A stretch of 64,000 bases of DNA from Butyrivibrio sp. INlla18 (GCF_900103635.1 NZ_FMXK01000011.1:1-64000), one strand, 5' to 3'. Shown: positions 23,557 through 34,100, numbered from the stretch's first letter. Notes: generated by a model not told the origin, from the letters alone. A program made the numbers and translations.

Positions 23557-24594
23557 ATGGATACTGAAGTTTCTGCAGGAGGAAATCCGTTAACAGCGGG
23601 TTTTACAGGCACTCAAAAAGCGGCAATTCTTCTGATCGCACTTGGACCAGAAAAATCATCCGCCATATTCAAGCATCTCAAGGATGAGGAAATTGAGGAG
23701 CTTACTTTAGAGATCGCCAACACTAGAAGTGTAACTTCTCAGATCAAAGAGGCAGTCTTAGAAGAGTTCTATGGTGTCTGCCTTGCACAGCAGTACATTG
23801 CTGAAGGCGGTATCAACTATGCTAAAGAGCTTCTTGAGAAAGCTCTTGGTGAGGATAAGGCTCTTGATGTTATCAGTAAGCTTACTGCATCTCTTCAGGT
23901 TAAGCCTTTCGAATTTATTCGTAAGACAGAACCTTCGCAGATCCTTACATTCATTCAGGACGAGCATCCTCAGACTATCGCTCTTATTTTGTCCTATATG
24001 TCACCGTCTCAAAGTGCGCTTATTCTCTCAGCTATTCCACCTGACAGACAGGCTGATGTTGCTAAGAGAATCGCTTCTATGGACCGTACAAGTCCAGATA
24101 CAATAAAGGAAGTAGAGAAAGTGTTGGAATCCAAGTTGTCATCTCTTGTAAATCAGGATTATACAATTGTTGGTGGTGTAGACGCAGTTGTAGAGATCCT
24201 CAATACTGTAGATCGTGCAACAGAGAAGCACATTATGGAAACTCTCGAGATCGAAGAGCCAGAGCTTGCAGACGAGATCAGAAAGAAGATGTTCGTATTC
24301 GAAGACGTTCTTCTTCTGGACGACAGATCTATTCAGAGAGTGCTGCGTGAAGTTGAAAATAGTGACCTTGGACTTGCTCTTAAGGGCGCTACAGAAAACG
24401 TTCAGACAGCAATCTTCAACAACCTGTCAAAGCGTCTTGCTGCTATGATCAAGGAAGATATGGACTTCATGGGACCTGTTCGTATGAAGGATGTTGAAGA
24501 GGCTCAGCAGAAGATCGTTAACGTCATCAGAAAGCTTGAGGACGCTGGCGAGATCGTAATCTCCAGAGGCGGAGGTGATGAGTTAGTTGTCTAA
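23557..24594 (+). CDS. fliG: Flagellar motor switch protein FliG
   Basis: A C-ring protein joining the MS ring to FliM/FliY and carrying the torque helix that meets MotA. Recognisable are TQKAAILLIALGPEKSS at the N-terminus, the EHPQTIALILSYM segment in the middle domain, and the C-terminal torque region with DDRSIQRVLREVENSDLGLALKG. Length is 345 residues, typical. The last eight bases overlap fliH, whose ribosome binding site lies within fliG. Confidence 0.96.
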   Translation: MDTEVSAGGNPLTAGFTGTQKAAILLIALGPEKSSAIFKHLKDEEIEELTLEIANTRSVTSQIKEAVLEEFYGVCLAQQYIAEGGINYAKELLEKALGEDKALDVISKLTASLQVKPFEFIRKTEPSQILTFIQDEHPQTIALILSYMSPSQSALILSAIPPDRQADVAKRIASMDRTSPDTIKEVEKVLESKLSSLVNQDYTIVGGVDAVVEILNTVDRATEKHIMETLEIEEPELADEIRKKMFVFEDVLLLDDRSIQRVLREVENSDLGLALKGATENVQTAIFNNLSKRLAAMIKEDMDFMGPVRMKDVEEAQQKIVNVIRKLEDAGEIVISRGGGDELVV

Positions 24595-25468
24595 TCTGTT
24601 TAAAGCAGGTTTTGTGAGCTTTGATCAGGGTGAAGCCAGGATCATTGATAGCAATGAACTTGCAAACAAAAAAATAGAAGCATTTCAGGAACAGGAGCTA
24701 AAAAGGCAGAGAGCTCAGATGGCTTCTGAAGAAGGCTACGAAGAAGGTGAAGAGCCAGTTGACTTCATTCCTGGAATTGAAATGGAACAGCTAAACCAGC
24801 TTACCGAAGATCAGGGCATGATCGAGCCTATGCAAAGTCCTGATCCTCAGTTTGATATGGAAGCCATGCAGGCTGAAATTGATTTTAAGATCCAGCAGGC
24901 ACAGGAACAGGCTGACGCTATCATTCAGGAGGCCAACGAACAGGCTGATGCTATTCGTAACAACGCAATAGATCAGGGGCGAAGAGAAGGCTATGAAGCT
25001 GGATATCAGGAAGGCGTTGCTGCTGCCGAGGGTTTAAAAGCTGAGATTGAGCAGCAAAGAGAAGGCCTTGAAAAAGAGTATCAGCAGCTTGTAGATGAGT
25101 TAGAACCAGAAATGGTAGATACCCTTACTCAGATCTATGAGCATGTTTTTGGAATTGAACTTAGAGAGGATAAAGCTATTATCCTTCATCTTTTAAAGAG
25201 TACCTTATCAAGGATCGAACCAGGAAATGACCTTATCGTTCATGTTTCATCTGATGATTATGATGAGGTCATTGATGAAAGAGATAGTCTTGATGCTTGT
25301 ATTACTTCTCCTAACACCACAATGGAGATCATAGAAGATCCTCTTTTAAAAGAAAATGAGTGCATGATCGAATCAGATAGTGGTGTATTTGATTGCAGTC
25401 TGGGAGTTGAACTTTCAGAGATCAGCAGAAAGCTAAAACTTCTGTCTTTTGACAGAAAGAAGAGATAA
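24587..25468 (+). CDS. fliH: Flagellar assembly protein FliH
   Basis: The regulator/stator of the export ATPase FliI. It has a long Gln/Glu-rich central helix with the Gly-rich face characteristic of FliH (EGYEAGYQEGVAAAEGL) and a C-terminal V-ATPase-E-like domain (about 190-290). It uses a TTG start at 24587, supported by GGAGGTG ten nt upstream inside fliG. Length is 293 residues. Confidence 0.9.
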   Translation: MSNLFKAGFVSFDQGEARIIDSNELANKKIEAFQEQELKRQRAQMASEEGYEEGEEPVDFIPGIEMEQLNQLTEDQGMIEPMQSPDPQFDMEAMQAEIDFKIQQAQEQADAIIQEANEQADAIRNNAIDQGRREGYEAGYQEGVAAAEGLKAEIEQQREGLEKEYQQLVDELEPEMVDTLTQIYEHVFGIELREDKAIILHLLKSTLSRIEPGNDLIVHVSSDDYDEVIDERDSLDACITSPNTTMEIIEDPLLKENECMIESDSGVFDCSLGVELSEISRKLKLLSFDRKKR

Positions 25469-25480
25469 ACAGGTGATGGA

Positions 25481-26839
25481 ATGCTAGTTTCTTCAATTGA
25501 TCTTTCGAAATACAAAAAAATGAAGAGTGCTCCATTTTACCGAATGAGAGGCAAGGTTGTAAATGTTATCGGCTTAACTATCGAATCAGCAGGACCAGAT
25601 GCTAAGCTTGGTGACATTTGTCTTATTTATCCCAAAAAGAAAGACAGCGAATCTTTATCTGATTTTAGCGCAAGACCAGCTATGGCTGAAGTTGTTGGAT
25701 TTAAGGACAATCATGTTCAGCTGATGCCTTATGAAAATACCAGTGGTATCGGTAATGGCTCAATTGTTGAAAATACTGATTCACCTCTTAGAGTAAATGT
25801 TGGTGAGGGTCTTCTTGGTAAGACCTTGGATGGTCTTGGCAGAATCGATGGAACAAGCTTTGGTAAAGGCGTTTCCCTTGAGGGCGGCGTTGCTTATTCT
25901 GTTGAGAATCAGCCACCAGATCCTATGACAAGAGATCCTATTTCGGAAGTGTTATCCCTTGGCGTTAAGGCTGTTGATGGACTTCTTACAGTTGGTAAGG
26001 GACAAAGAATTGGTATTTTTGCTGGTTCTGGTGTTGGTAAGTCAACACTACTTGGAATGTTTGCCAGAAACACTCAGGCTGATATAAATGTCATTGCTCT
26101 TATTGGAGAGCGAGGCAGAGAGGTTAGAGAGTTTATTGAAAGAGACCTTGGCGAAGAAGGTATGCGAAGGTCTATTGTAGTTTGTGCTACTTCTGATAAG
26201 CCTGCCCTTGAGAGACTTAAGGCAGCCAAGACTGCCACATCAATTGCAGAGTACTTTAGAGATAAAGGTAAAGATGTACTTCTTATGATGGACTCTCTTA
26301 CACGTTTTTCAATGGCTCAAAGAGAAATAGGACTTGCTAGTGGCGAACCTCCTGTATCTAGAGGATACCCACCTTCAGTTTATGCTGAGATGCCAAAGCT
26401 TCTTGAAAGAGCTGGCAGATCAAGGAAGGGCTCTATCACAGGTCTTTATACAGTACTTGTTGATGGTGATGATATGAACGAGCCTATCACAGATACCGCC
26501 CGTGGTATTCTTGACGGACATATTGTACTTAACCGTAAGCTTGCTCAGAGAAATCATTATCCAGCAATCGATGTCCTTGCCAGCATCTCCAGATGTATGG
26601 CGGCCATTGCTGATCCAGAGCACAAGAAGGCTGCAGGTAAACTTAAAAACGTGCTTGCAACATACAATGATGCTGAAGACCTTATTAATATAGGAGCATA
26701 CCGCAGTGGAGCCAATAAGAACATTGACTATGCTGTATCCAAGATTGAAGCTGTTAATGAGTTTTTGATGCAGGAAACTGATGAAAAATTTAGTTTCGAA
26801 GAGATCAGGCAGACCTTGATCGATATGTTTAGGGACTGA
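25481..26839 (+). CDS. fliI: Flagellum-specific ATPase FliI
   Basis: The export-apparatus ATPase, related to F1-beta. The Walker A sequence GSGVGKS covers residues 182-188, followed by ALIGERGREVREF, LLMMDSLTRFSMAQREI (Walker B) and the PPSVYAEMPKLLERAGR signature. Length is 452 residues, standard. AGGTGATGGA precedes the ATG, and fliJ follows after three bases. Confidence 0.97.
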   Translation: MLVSSIDLSKYKKMKSAPFYRMRGKVVNVIGLTIESAGPDAKLGDICLIYPKKKDSESLSDFSARPAMAEVVGFKDNHVQLMPYENTSGIGNGSIVENTDSPLRVNVGEGLLGKTLDGLGRIDGTSFGKGVSLEGGVAYSVENQPPDPMTRDPISEVLSLGVKAVDGLLTVGKGQRIGIFAGSGVGKSTLLGMFARNTQADINVIALIGERGREVREFIERDLGEEGMRRSIVVCATSDKPALERLKAAKTATSIAEYFRDKGKDVLLMMDSLTRFSMAQREIGLASGEPPVSRGYPPSVYAEMPKLLERAGRSRKGSITGLYTVLVDGDDMNEPITDTARGILDGHIVLNRKLAQRNHYPAIDVLASISRCMAAIADPEHKKAAGKLKNVLATYNDAEDLINIGAYRSGANKNIDYAVSKIEAVNEFLMQETDEKFSFEEIRQTLIDMFRD

Positions 26840-26842
26840 TAA

Positions 26843-27301
26843 ATGGCTAGATTCAATTATAGGATGCAAAACATTCTAAATATCAAGGAAAAGACTGAGG
26901 GACAGATCAAGATGGAATTTGCTGCTGCCCAGTCAGAGCTTAATAAACAGCTTGATATTTTGGATGAATATATTTATAGGCGAGCTAATTATCTAAAAGA
27001 AGCTGAAGACCTTCGAAATGAAGAAACCTTGAGGCTTCAGGATATACTCGATAATCAGTATGCTACAGCTCAGATGGATGTTATGATAGCATCTCAGGCA
27101 AAAGTAGTTAAGAAACATGAAGCAGAAGTCGAAAAAGTAAGAGTAAGACTTGCACGTGCCATTCAGGAAAGAAAGATGCAGGAGACTCTACGAGACAGAG
27201 CTTATGCGGAATTTGTAGAAGAGCAAAAGCAAGAAGAAGCTAAAGAAAACGATCAGCGAACTAGCTTTACTTATGGACAAAAAAGACAGGAGAATGGTTA
27301 A
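26843..27301 (+). CDS. fliJ: Flagellar export protein FliJ
   Basis: A 152-residue, almost entirely alpha-helical coiled-coil protein beginning FNYRMQNILNIKEKTEGQIKMEF, the usual FliJ opening. In the export complex it sits in the FliI ring and links it to FlhA. It starts three bases after the fliI stop. Sequence conservation in FliJ is low, so position and coiled-coil shape carry much of the identification. Confidence 0.9.
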   Translation: MARFNYRMQNILNIKEKTEGQIKMEFAAAQSELNKQLDILDEYIYRRANYLKEAEDLRNEETLRLQDILDNQYATAQMDVMIASQAKVVKKHEAEVEKVRVRLARAIQERKMQETLRDRAYAEFVEEQKQEEAKENDQRTSFTYGQKRQENG

Positions 27302-27303
27302 TT

Positions 27304-28242
27304 ATGGCTGATAACAGCATGATGACACCTATGGACGATCCTAAAGCTGCCAAGAAAAAGCTTGCGGACGAGAAAAAAGAATATAGAAAAAAGCTAAGAG
27401 AACAGCGTAAAGAACAGAAAGAAAAAGAAGCTGAATTTGCTGAAAGAACTGCTGAGATCAATGGTGACGATGCCGGCGGTCTTGCAACACTTATCATCAC
27501 TTTCCTTATTATTTTGATCTGGCTCGCAATCATGGCTCTTTTGGTCAAACTTGATGTTGGACATTTTGGATCTGTGATCCTTGCTCCGCTTCTTAGGGAT
27601 ATTCCTTATGTTAACATTATCCTTCCTGATGGAAGCGTAACAACACAGACTTCAGAGACAGCAGTTGATTATAGTAATGCTGAGAGTTCTGCTTCGGGCA
27701 TTAATTCCATGGAGGAAGCCAATGCCTATATCAAGAGACTTGAGCAGGCACTTCAATCAGAGATGGAGCTTAATAGTAGCTATGCATCATCTATAGAGAA
27801 GCTTGAAACTGAAGTAGCAAGGCTTGAGCCTTTTGAAAAGCAACAAAAACAGTTTTATGAAGAAAGGGCTAATTTTTATAACAGTATAGTTTATGGAGAT
27901 TATGCTCCGGATGCTTCTGCTTATGCCTCATATTATGAGATGATCGATCCTGATAATGCAGCTGAGATCTATAGAAAGGTTGTACAGGGCGAATTTGATG
28001 ACGCAGCTATAAAAGCCTTTGCTACAACATATTCTGGAATGAAAGCCAAGAAGGCTGCAGCAATCTTTGATGAGATGGTTGCAGAAAATCAGATCGAGCT
28101 TGTTTCAAGGATCTTGGCACAGATGAGCGTTGAGAACAGAGGAGATATCCTTGCTGCAATGAAGGAAGAAAATGCAGCTAAGCTTACACAGCTTCTTGAG
28201 CCTACATCCCTTGAACAAAAATCTACAAAAGTTACTGGATAA
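27304..28242 (+). CDS. ylxF: YlxF/MotE-like membrane protein with MgtE-N-type domain
   Basis: Residues about 10-55 form a strongly charged Lys/Glu helix. A single membrane helix follows (about 60-80, LIITFLIILIWLAIMALL), then an extracytoplasmic region, a coiled coil (about 135-190) and a C-terminal helical repeat (about 220-312) resembling the MgtE N domain (AKKAAAIFDEM, NRGDILAAM). This matches the YlxF/MotE proteins encoded between fliJ and fliK in Firmicutes. MotE-type proteins are thought to act as stator chaperones. It is 312 residues long and is followed by a terminator hairpin. Confidence 0.8.
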   Translation: MADNSMMTPMDDPKAAKKKLADEKKEYRKKLREQRKEQKEKEAEFAERTAEINGDDAGGLATLIITFLIILIWLAIMALLVKLDVGHFGSVILAPLLRDIPYVNIILPDGSVTTQTSETAVDYSNAESSASGINSMEEANAYIKRLEQALQSEMELNSSYASSIEKLETEVARLEPFEKQQKQFYEERANFYNSIVYGDYAPDASAYASYYEMIDPDNAAEIYRKVVQGEFDDAAIKAFATTYSGMKAKKAAAIFDEMVAENQIELVSRILAQMSVENRGDILAAMKEENAAKLTQLLEPTSLEQKSTKVTG

Positions 28243-28257
28243 ATTTCAAAATAGATA

Positions 28258-28284
28258 TAAATAAAATATAAAAAATACCGATAT
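28258..28284 (+). promoter_or_regulatory. Candidate sigma-28 promoter before fliK
   Basis: TAAA is followed after exactly 15 nt by ACCGATAT, seven of eight bases of the Firmicutes sigma-D -10 element GCCGATAT. The -10 lies inside the left arm of the adjoining hairpin. Chance occurrence is possible in AT-rich DNA. Confidence 0.45.
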
Positions 28285-28311
28285 ACAAGTAGGAAGTATA
28301 TCGGTATTTTT
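28272..28311 (+). terminator. Intra-operon terminator between ylxF and fliK
   Basis: A perfect 15-bp stem (from AAAATACCGATATAC) with a 9-nt loop ends in five T residues. It should reduce flow from the early flgB-ylxF genes into fliK and beyond unless read through or bypassed by the overlapping promoter. Confidence 0.75.
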
Positions 28312-28339
28312 ATGCTTACCAATAGAAAGGAGGATCTTG

Positions 28340-29830
28340 ATGGGCAGTACAACCAATCAGGTTGGTACATTGTTACCGATCATGACGCAAAGTACTGCAG
28401 CGACTAATGTTTCATCTGTAGCAGAATCAAACAAGGGCACGTCGAAAGCATCTGCAAGCTTTGACAACATTCTGAATCAGTTTTCAGATACAGTGATGCA
28501 GACAAGAGCAAATGATGCAGGAAAAGACAATAAGGCGCTACTTAAGGATGCAGATCAGAAAAACATCTCTGATGATGCTACAAGGAAGACTGAAAAGGAA
28601 AATGGAAGTCCTAGTGATAAGGATATCAAAAAGTTTTCTGAAGCTTGTAATAATGCAGATAATGCAGAAAAAGCTAATGCTACAGGATTAAAAGAAACAG
28701 ACAGCACGGAAGCAGATAAAAAGCTGCAGGAAGCCATTGAGGAAGATGGCAAAAAGCTTGTATCTGAAATTGCAGAAGCCTTCGATGTATCAGAGGACGA
28801 GATACTTGGCATGATGCAGGCAATGGGACTAATGATGGCAGATCTTTTAGACCCGCAGAATTTACAGGAGCTCGTAACACGAGTTATCGGACAGGACAAG
28901 GCACTTGAACTTTTAACAGATTCAGATCTCTATACTTCATTGCAGGACCTCTTAGAGGGTGCGGAAGATATGAGAAGTCAGCTTATGAATGAGTTTGACT
29001 TATCTGATGAAGAACTTCAGAACGTAATAAATGGTGTGAAGGCTGATTTTACAGAACATATTTCAAAAGAGACTGAGAAAATGCCTGAAGTTATCATTAA
29101 CGAAGCTGGAGATGAATTGTTTAAGGACAAGACCGCACTACAGTCTGATAAGACATCAGCAGAAAGAACTGAAATTACATTGGAAAGAAGCTATGAAGAG
29201 GAAAACAGACCAGTAGAAGCTTCTGGAAGATCAGAAAATGAAAGTAATAAAGGTTCTTTCCATCAGGATGCTGGTGCTCCTAATCTTTTCAACCAGGTAC
29301 TAAATAATATTACTGAAGCTGCTATGAATGAGCCGGCTCAAGAGATGCAGTACACTGATAGAGCTCAGATGGCAGATATCATCAGGCAGATCACAGAGAG
29401 AATCACTATTTCTTCTGGTCAGGATGAGACTACGATGGAACTTCAGCTTCATCCGGCAAGTCTTGGAAATGTGAACATAATGCTTACTAGCAGCAAGGAT
29501 GGAATAGTTGCTAAGTTCACAGCTCAGAATGAGATAGTAAAAGAAGCAGTAGAAAGCCAGATGATCCAGCTTCAGCAAAAATTTGAAGCACAGGGAATCA
29601 AGGTTACATCAATTGAAGTTACGATTGCAAGTCATGAGTTTGAAAGAAACTTAGACGAGCAGAATAGACGTCAGGGAAGCGACGAAGAGACTGGAAAGGG
29701 TAAGAAGAATACAAGACGTATCGATCTTTCATCTATTTCAGATCTTGAGGACGAAGCGCTTGATGATTCTGACAAGATAACAGCTCAGATGATGGCTGCA
29801 AACGGTAATACAGTTGATTATACCGCCTAA
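28340..29830 (+). CDS. fliK: Flagellar hook-length control protein FliK
   Basis: Measures hook length and switches the export gate from hook to filament substrates. The first ~350 residues are polar, poorly conserved and rich in Asp/Glu/Lys, as expected for the ruler part. The C-terminal switch domain carries TMELQLHPASLGNVNIML and the QQKFEAQGIKV region. ATG at 28340 is preferred over a TTG three bases earlier; AAAGGAGG lies upstream. Length is 496 residues. Confidence 0.88.
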   Translation: MGSTTNQVGTLLPIMTQSTAATNVSSVAESNKGTSKASASFDNILNQFSDTVMQTRANDAGKDNKALLKDADQKNISDDATRKTEKENGSPSDKDIKKFSEACNNADNAEKANATGLKETDSTEADKKLQEAIEEDGKKLVSEIAEAFDVSEDEILGMMQAMGLMMADLLDPQNLQELVTRVIGQDKALELLTDSDLYTSLQDLLEGAEDMRSQLMNEFDLSDEELQNVINGVKADFTEHISKETEKMPEVIINEAGDELFKDKTALQSDKTSAERTEITLERSYEEENRPVEASGRSENESNKGSFHQDAGAPNLFNQVLNNITEAAMNEPAQEMQYTDRAQMADIIRQITERITISSGQDETTMELQLHPASLGNVNIMLTSSKDGIVAKFTAQNEIVKEAVESQMIQLQQKFEAQGIKVTSIEVTIASHEFERNLDEQNRRQGSDEETGKGKKNTRRIDLSSISDLEDEALDDSDKITAQMMAANGNTVDYTA

Positions 29831-29852
29831 TTGCTTATGAAAAGAGGTCAAT

Positions 29853-30563
29853 ATGGCAGAAACTAATGCAGTAAATAATGCAGTAAATAACAATTCAGTA
29901 AGCGCTATCATAAAGGATGGAAAGGTTCAGAATCTTGATAAGTCAAAAGAAAGCAAGAATATGAACACTGCTTCTGGCTATGACAAAGATTCTTTTCTTA
30001 AGATCTTAGTAGCTCAGATGAAATACCAGGATCCTATGGAGCCTACTTCCAATACTGAATACATTTCACAGTATGCGACCTTTACTCAGGTTGAACAGCT
30101 TAACAATATGGCTAATTCAATGTCTCTTTCCAGAGCATCTGAGATGGTAGGTAAGACAGTAACTGTTACTCAGGTAAATGCTGACACTGGTAAGACTTCA
30201 GAGGTACAGGGAGTTGTAGACTTTGTTACTTACAGCGGCAACAAGGCATACCTTAGCATCAATGGTACAAACTACAACATTGATGATGTAACAGAAGTTC
30301 TTTCTACTGATTACACAGATGCACTTGAAGTTGTTAAGGACTTCCAGGAAGCAATCGATAAGCTTCCTAACCTCAATCTTATTTCAGAGGAAGAGCACGG
30401 AACAACCATCGATACTATGTATGATTTCTACATGAACAAGATGGATGAAAAAGCTAAGAACCTTATGAATAAGGATTATGTGACATCACTTCTTCAGTTC
30501 GTTAACAGAATTGATGATATTAGAGGAAATGATCACAGAACACTTATTAAAGCAACTACTTAA
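29853..30563 (+). CDS. flgD: Flagellar hook assembly scaffold FlgD
   Basis: The hook cap needed to polymerise FlgE. It has the family core DSFLKILVAQMKYQDPMEPT followed by NTEYISQYATFTQVEQLNNM. The C-terminal part is longer than minimal FlgD and helical. Length is 236 residues. It is followed by a GC-rich hairpin. Confidence 0.92.
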   Translation: MAETNAVNNAVNNNSVSAIIKDGKVQNLDKSKESKNMNTASGYDKDSFLKILVAQMKYQDPMEPTSNTEYISQYATFTQVEQLNNMANSMSLSRASEMVGKTVTVTQVNADTGKTSEVQGVVDFVTYSGNKAYLSINGTNYNIDDVTEVLSTDYTDALEVVKDFQEAIDKLPNLNLISEEEHGTTIDTMYDFYMNKMDEKAKNLMNKDYVTSLLQFVNRIDDIRGNDHRTLIKATT

Positions 30564-30573
30564 AATACACGTG

Positions 30574-30595
30574 GCGCCCGGAAGGATCCGGGTGC
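30574..30595 (+). other. GC-rich hairpin between flgD and the next gene
   Basis: Nine base pairs (GCGCCCGGA with TCCGGGTGC, one G-T) close a 4-nt AGGA loop, strikingly GC-rich against its surroundings. No T run follows, so it is more likely an mRNA processing or stability element than a terminator. Confidence 0.5.
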
Positions 30596-30630
30596 TGCAA
30601 AAAATTTAGAAGAAAGGAGGAAAGACAGTC

Positions 30631-31065
30631 ATGATAATGGATGATAGACAGTTTTTATCAATAGGTCAGATGCAGAATCAGATAGGGACAGGATCTGTAA
30701 CAGCTGGAAGTTCAATAAACAAACCTTCTAGTACTCTGCCTGTAGGTGAAAATTCTTTTGCTAACATCCTTAAAAAAGCTGAGGAATCTGTCGATAATAA
30801 TATTGGTTCGGAAAGTCTTAAGTTTTCTAAGCATGCAGTAAACAGATTAAGCGATAGAAATATCGAACTTACTAAAGAGCAGATGGCTAGACTTGAGCAT
30901 GGCAAGATTGAAGCTTCTGAAAAGGGTATCAAGGATTCCCTTATACTTATTGATCAGCTTGCTTTCATAGTTAATGTACCGAACAATACAGTAGTGACAG
31001 CAATGGATCAGACAGAAAATAAAAGTAATGTTTTTACAAATATTGACGGAGCAGTGATTGCGTGA
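30631..31065 (+). CDS. Flagellar operon protein, TIGR02530/DUF3766-like
   Basis: A 144-residue protein with the conserved core LKFSKHAVNRLSDRNIELT (residues about 67-85) and a C-terminal stretch DSLILIDQLAFIVNVPNNTVVTAMD. This is the signature of the small protein found between flgD and flgE in Firmicutes flagellar operons. Its function is not established. It has AAAGGAGGAAA nearby; the start could be ATG 30631 or, two codons on, ATG 30637. A GATCCC/GGGATC repeat lies in the 114 bp before flgE. Confidence 0.85.
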   Translation: MIMDDRQFLSIGQMQNQIGTGSVTAGSSINKPSSTLPVGENSFANILKKAEESVDNNIGSESLKFSKHAVNRLSDRNIELTKEQMARLEHGKIEASEKGIKDSLILIDQLAFIVNVPNNTVVTAMDQTENKSNVFTNIDGAVIA

Positions 31066-31179
31066 TTGGACCTATTGCAGGAAATCATTTGATCCCCGAC
31101 CGATTGAAGGGATCTATCTTTATCACTCATCCGTCCAAAATCTCAAAAAAGCTAAATACAAGATGGAGGACTTTGCCTT

Positions 31180-34100
31180 ATGATGAGATCACTTTATTCT
31201 GGTGTAGCAGGTCTTAAGACACACCAGACCAAGATGGATGTTATCGGTAACAATATCGCCAACGTTAACACCACATCTTTCAAATCACAGTCTATTACAT
31301 TTTCAGATCTTATGTATCAGACAACACAGACAGCTTCAGGAGCTACAGAGACCAAGGGTGGTGTAAACGCTCGTCAGATCGGTCTTGGTGCTAAGTCTGG
31401 TGCTATCAATACAGCTATTACATCTCAGGGTGCAACACAGACAACCAATAACCCATTCGATATCATGATCACTGGTGAGGCTTTCTTTGTTGTAAATAAC
31501 GGTAATGAAAACCTTTACACAAGAGATGGTTCTTTCTATGTAGACGGTGCTGGTAACCTTGCAATGCAGTCAAATGGTTACTTCGTACAGGGCTGGGTAG
31601 CTCAGGAAGATAAGGAAACTGGTGAGATCACGATCAATAAAAATGGCGGACTTTCAAGCCTTCAGATCATGAGTGCAGCTAACAGCACATATTCACCAGC
31701 ATCTACAACAGCAGCTCTTTACAGTGGAAACATCGATGACCATGACAAGAACCTCATTTCTGATGATGGTAAGACTGTAACACTTGAGTTCTATGACAAC
31801 AAAGGTTACCTTTACACAGGTAAGTTTACATTAAAGGATACTGGCTATGATCACCAGTTCGCACTTACTCTTACAGATATCATTGATTCTGACGGAAAGA
31901 GTATCGGACCAGATCTTTTAAAAGAGATCACATTCGGTAATGTTGAGAGCCCAACAAGATCACAGTCATTTGAAAAAGGTACTAAGTATTCTATCGTACT
32001 TGATGCTTCTGGCGAAAATATCGCTATCAATGCAGAAGGCGGAGATGTTAAGTACAAACAGGTTCCTTTAACTGGTTATTTATCAGATCTTATGAGCACT
32101 AGTTCAAAGAGCTACTCAGGAATTCTCAATACTGTATATAATGTTACAGATACAGATGAAAAGAACTATCCAGCAGATGCTACATATAAGATTGATGACC
32201 AGACTGGTGAACTTACAATAAAGTACAACAAGGTTGACCTTGCTGCAGCTGATGGATGGTATGCAACAGCTAAGTACACTTATAAGACAAACTCATCAGA
32301 GAAGTACTTTGTAGATCCTACAACACTTGAGGCTTATCACATTCCAGATTCAACAGCAAATTCAAGTGCAAGTGCATTTGCAGATACAGATTTTCTTTCA
32401 AAGGTATTTGGAATCGCTGATACTTATGGTTCAGCTGATTATGACTATACATATTACAATGCAACAACACCTCCTAAGATGGAGATCAAGAGACATGTAT
32501 CTGTTCCTCAGGCTACAACAACAAATCCTGGTGCTTATAGCAAGATCGCATCAGTTGGTCAGTACTTTACACTTGACGGAACAACAACAGGTAAGACAGT
32601 TCTTCAGGCAGCTCAGGATTGGGTTGATGCAGCTCCTGCTGGAGAGACTAGATCTCTTGATCAGGTATTCTACGCATACAACTCAGCTGATGATACAATC
32701 AGCCTTTATGTAAAGAACTATGAAGATGTAACAAAGACTGAGGCTACAGGCGGTTCAGCAGTACAGGCTGACGTTGATAACCTTACTGCTACATTTACTG
32801 AAGGTACTATTGATGTATCAACTGGAATTGAGACTCAGGATATAACAGATGTTCTTGCATATATTGATAATCAGATTGCTGCTCTTAACGCTGATAATCA
32901 GACACAGGAGCAGAATAAGACAACAGAGCAAGGAAATATTGACACACAGCAGGGTATAATTGATGCCCAGAATCAGATCATTAGTGATGCAGAAGCAATT
33001 ATAAATGATCCAACTGCTGATCCTACAGACGTTGCACAGGCTGAAGCAGATAGAAATGCTGCAGTGGCAGCACGTGATCAGGCTGTACTTGATAAAGCAG
33101 CTGCACAGACTGCATACGATGATGCTGTTGCTGCAATTACAAATAATGATGCTAAGATTGCAAACTACAACTCAGCTAAGAAAGCTGCTGAAGAAATTCA
33201 GAGCGCAATGACAGCTAAGAGTCTTTCAGTTGTAACTGATGTAAAGGGAACTACAATAACTGGTACTACAGGTCTTATGTACTCATATGAGACTCAGGAA
33301 CTTGGTGGAGCACAGGTTCTTAGAGATGGTACAGGAGCAATTATCTATTATTCACATCAGATTGAAGCTCAGGGCGATCTTAATACAACAAAGTTTACAG
33401 ATGAACAGCCAGTTCAGCCAAAGGGTGTATATGTAGGAGCATCTACATTTGCTAAGGCTTATGGTCTTACAAGCCTTACAGCTACAATTACAAGTACAAA
33501 CAACCCTTATGAGACACTTCTTGGAGATGCATTTGGAACAAATACAAATATTCCAAGTTTGGCTTCTGGTCAGGAATATACAATTACATTCTCAAATAAT
33601 ACTGACACTTTAGGATATGTATCAATTGCTCACAGCGTAACTGAGACAGCAAAGGGAATGTCAACTGGATATTCAGTTTCTGATAATGGTGATGGAACAC
33701 TTAACTATACATCAGAGACAGCTTATGAATCAGTACCTGTAAAGGGAAATATCGCAGATCTTCTTACAACAGCAGAAGGCGATAACAAAGGTCTTTTAAA
33801 TAAGGTTTATGGAATCACTGATGAGCAGGCTGATGCATATGGTATTGATGGTACTTATGAGATTAACACTTCAACAGGTGCTATTAACCTTACAGTAGGT
33901 AAGCATTCTGTACAGCTTAAGTTTGATGCAGCTAATGGTTCTCTTGTTTCAGCTGATACTAGTGATGCAGGTCTTGTAACAATGAACTTCAACCAGTCAA
34001 TTCCTGGTCTTGAAGCCTTCGGCTACCAGCAGACAGCAGGCGATACAACTCATAATCCTGGTGATGTACAGTTTGACTTCTCAACAGTTACAAACTACAA

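Noticed and set aside
32842..33222. Separate gene or assembly error explaining the coiled-coil insert in flgE
   Set aside because: The frame is open from the normal N-terminus to the normal C-terminus of FlgE, and codon usage is uniform.
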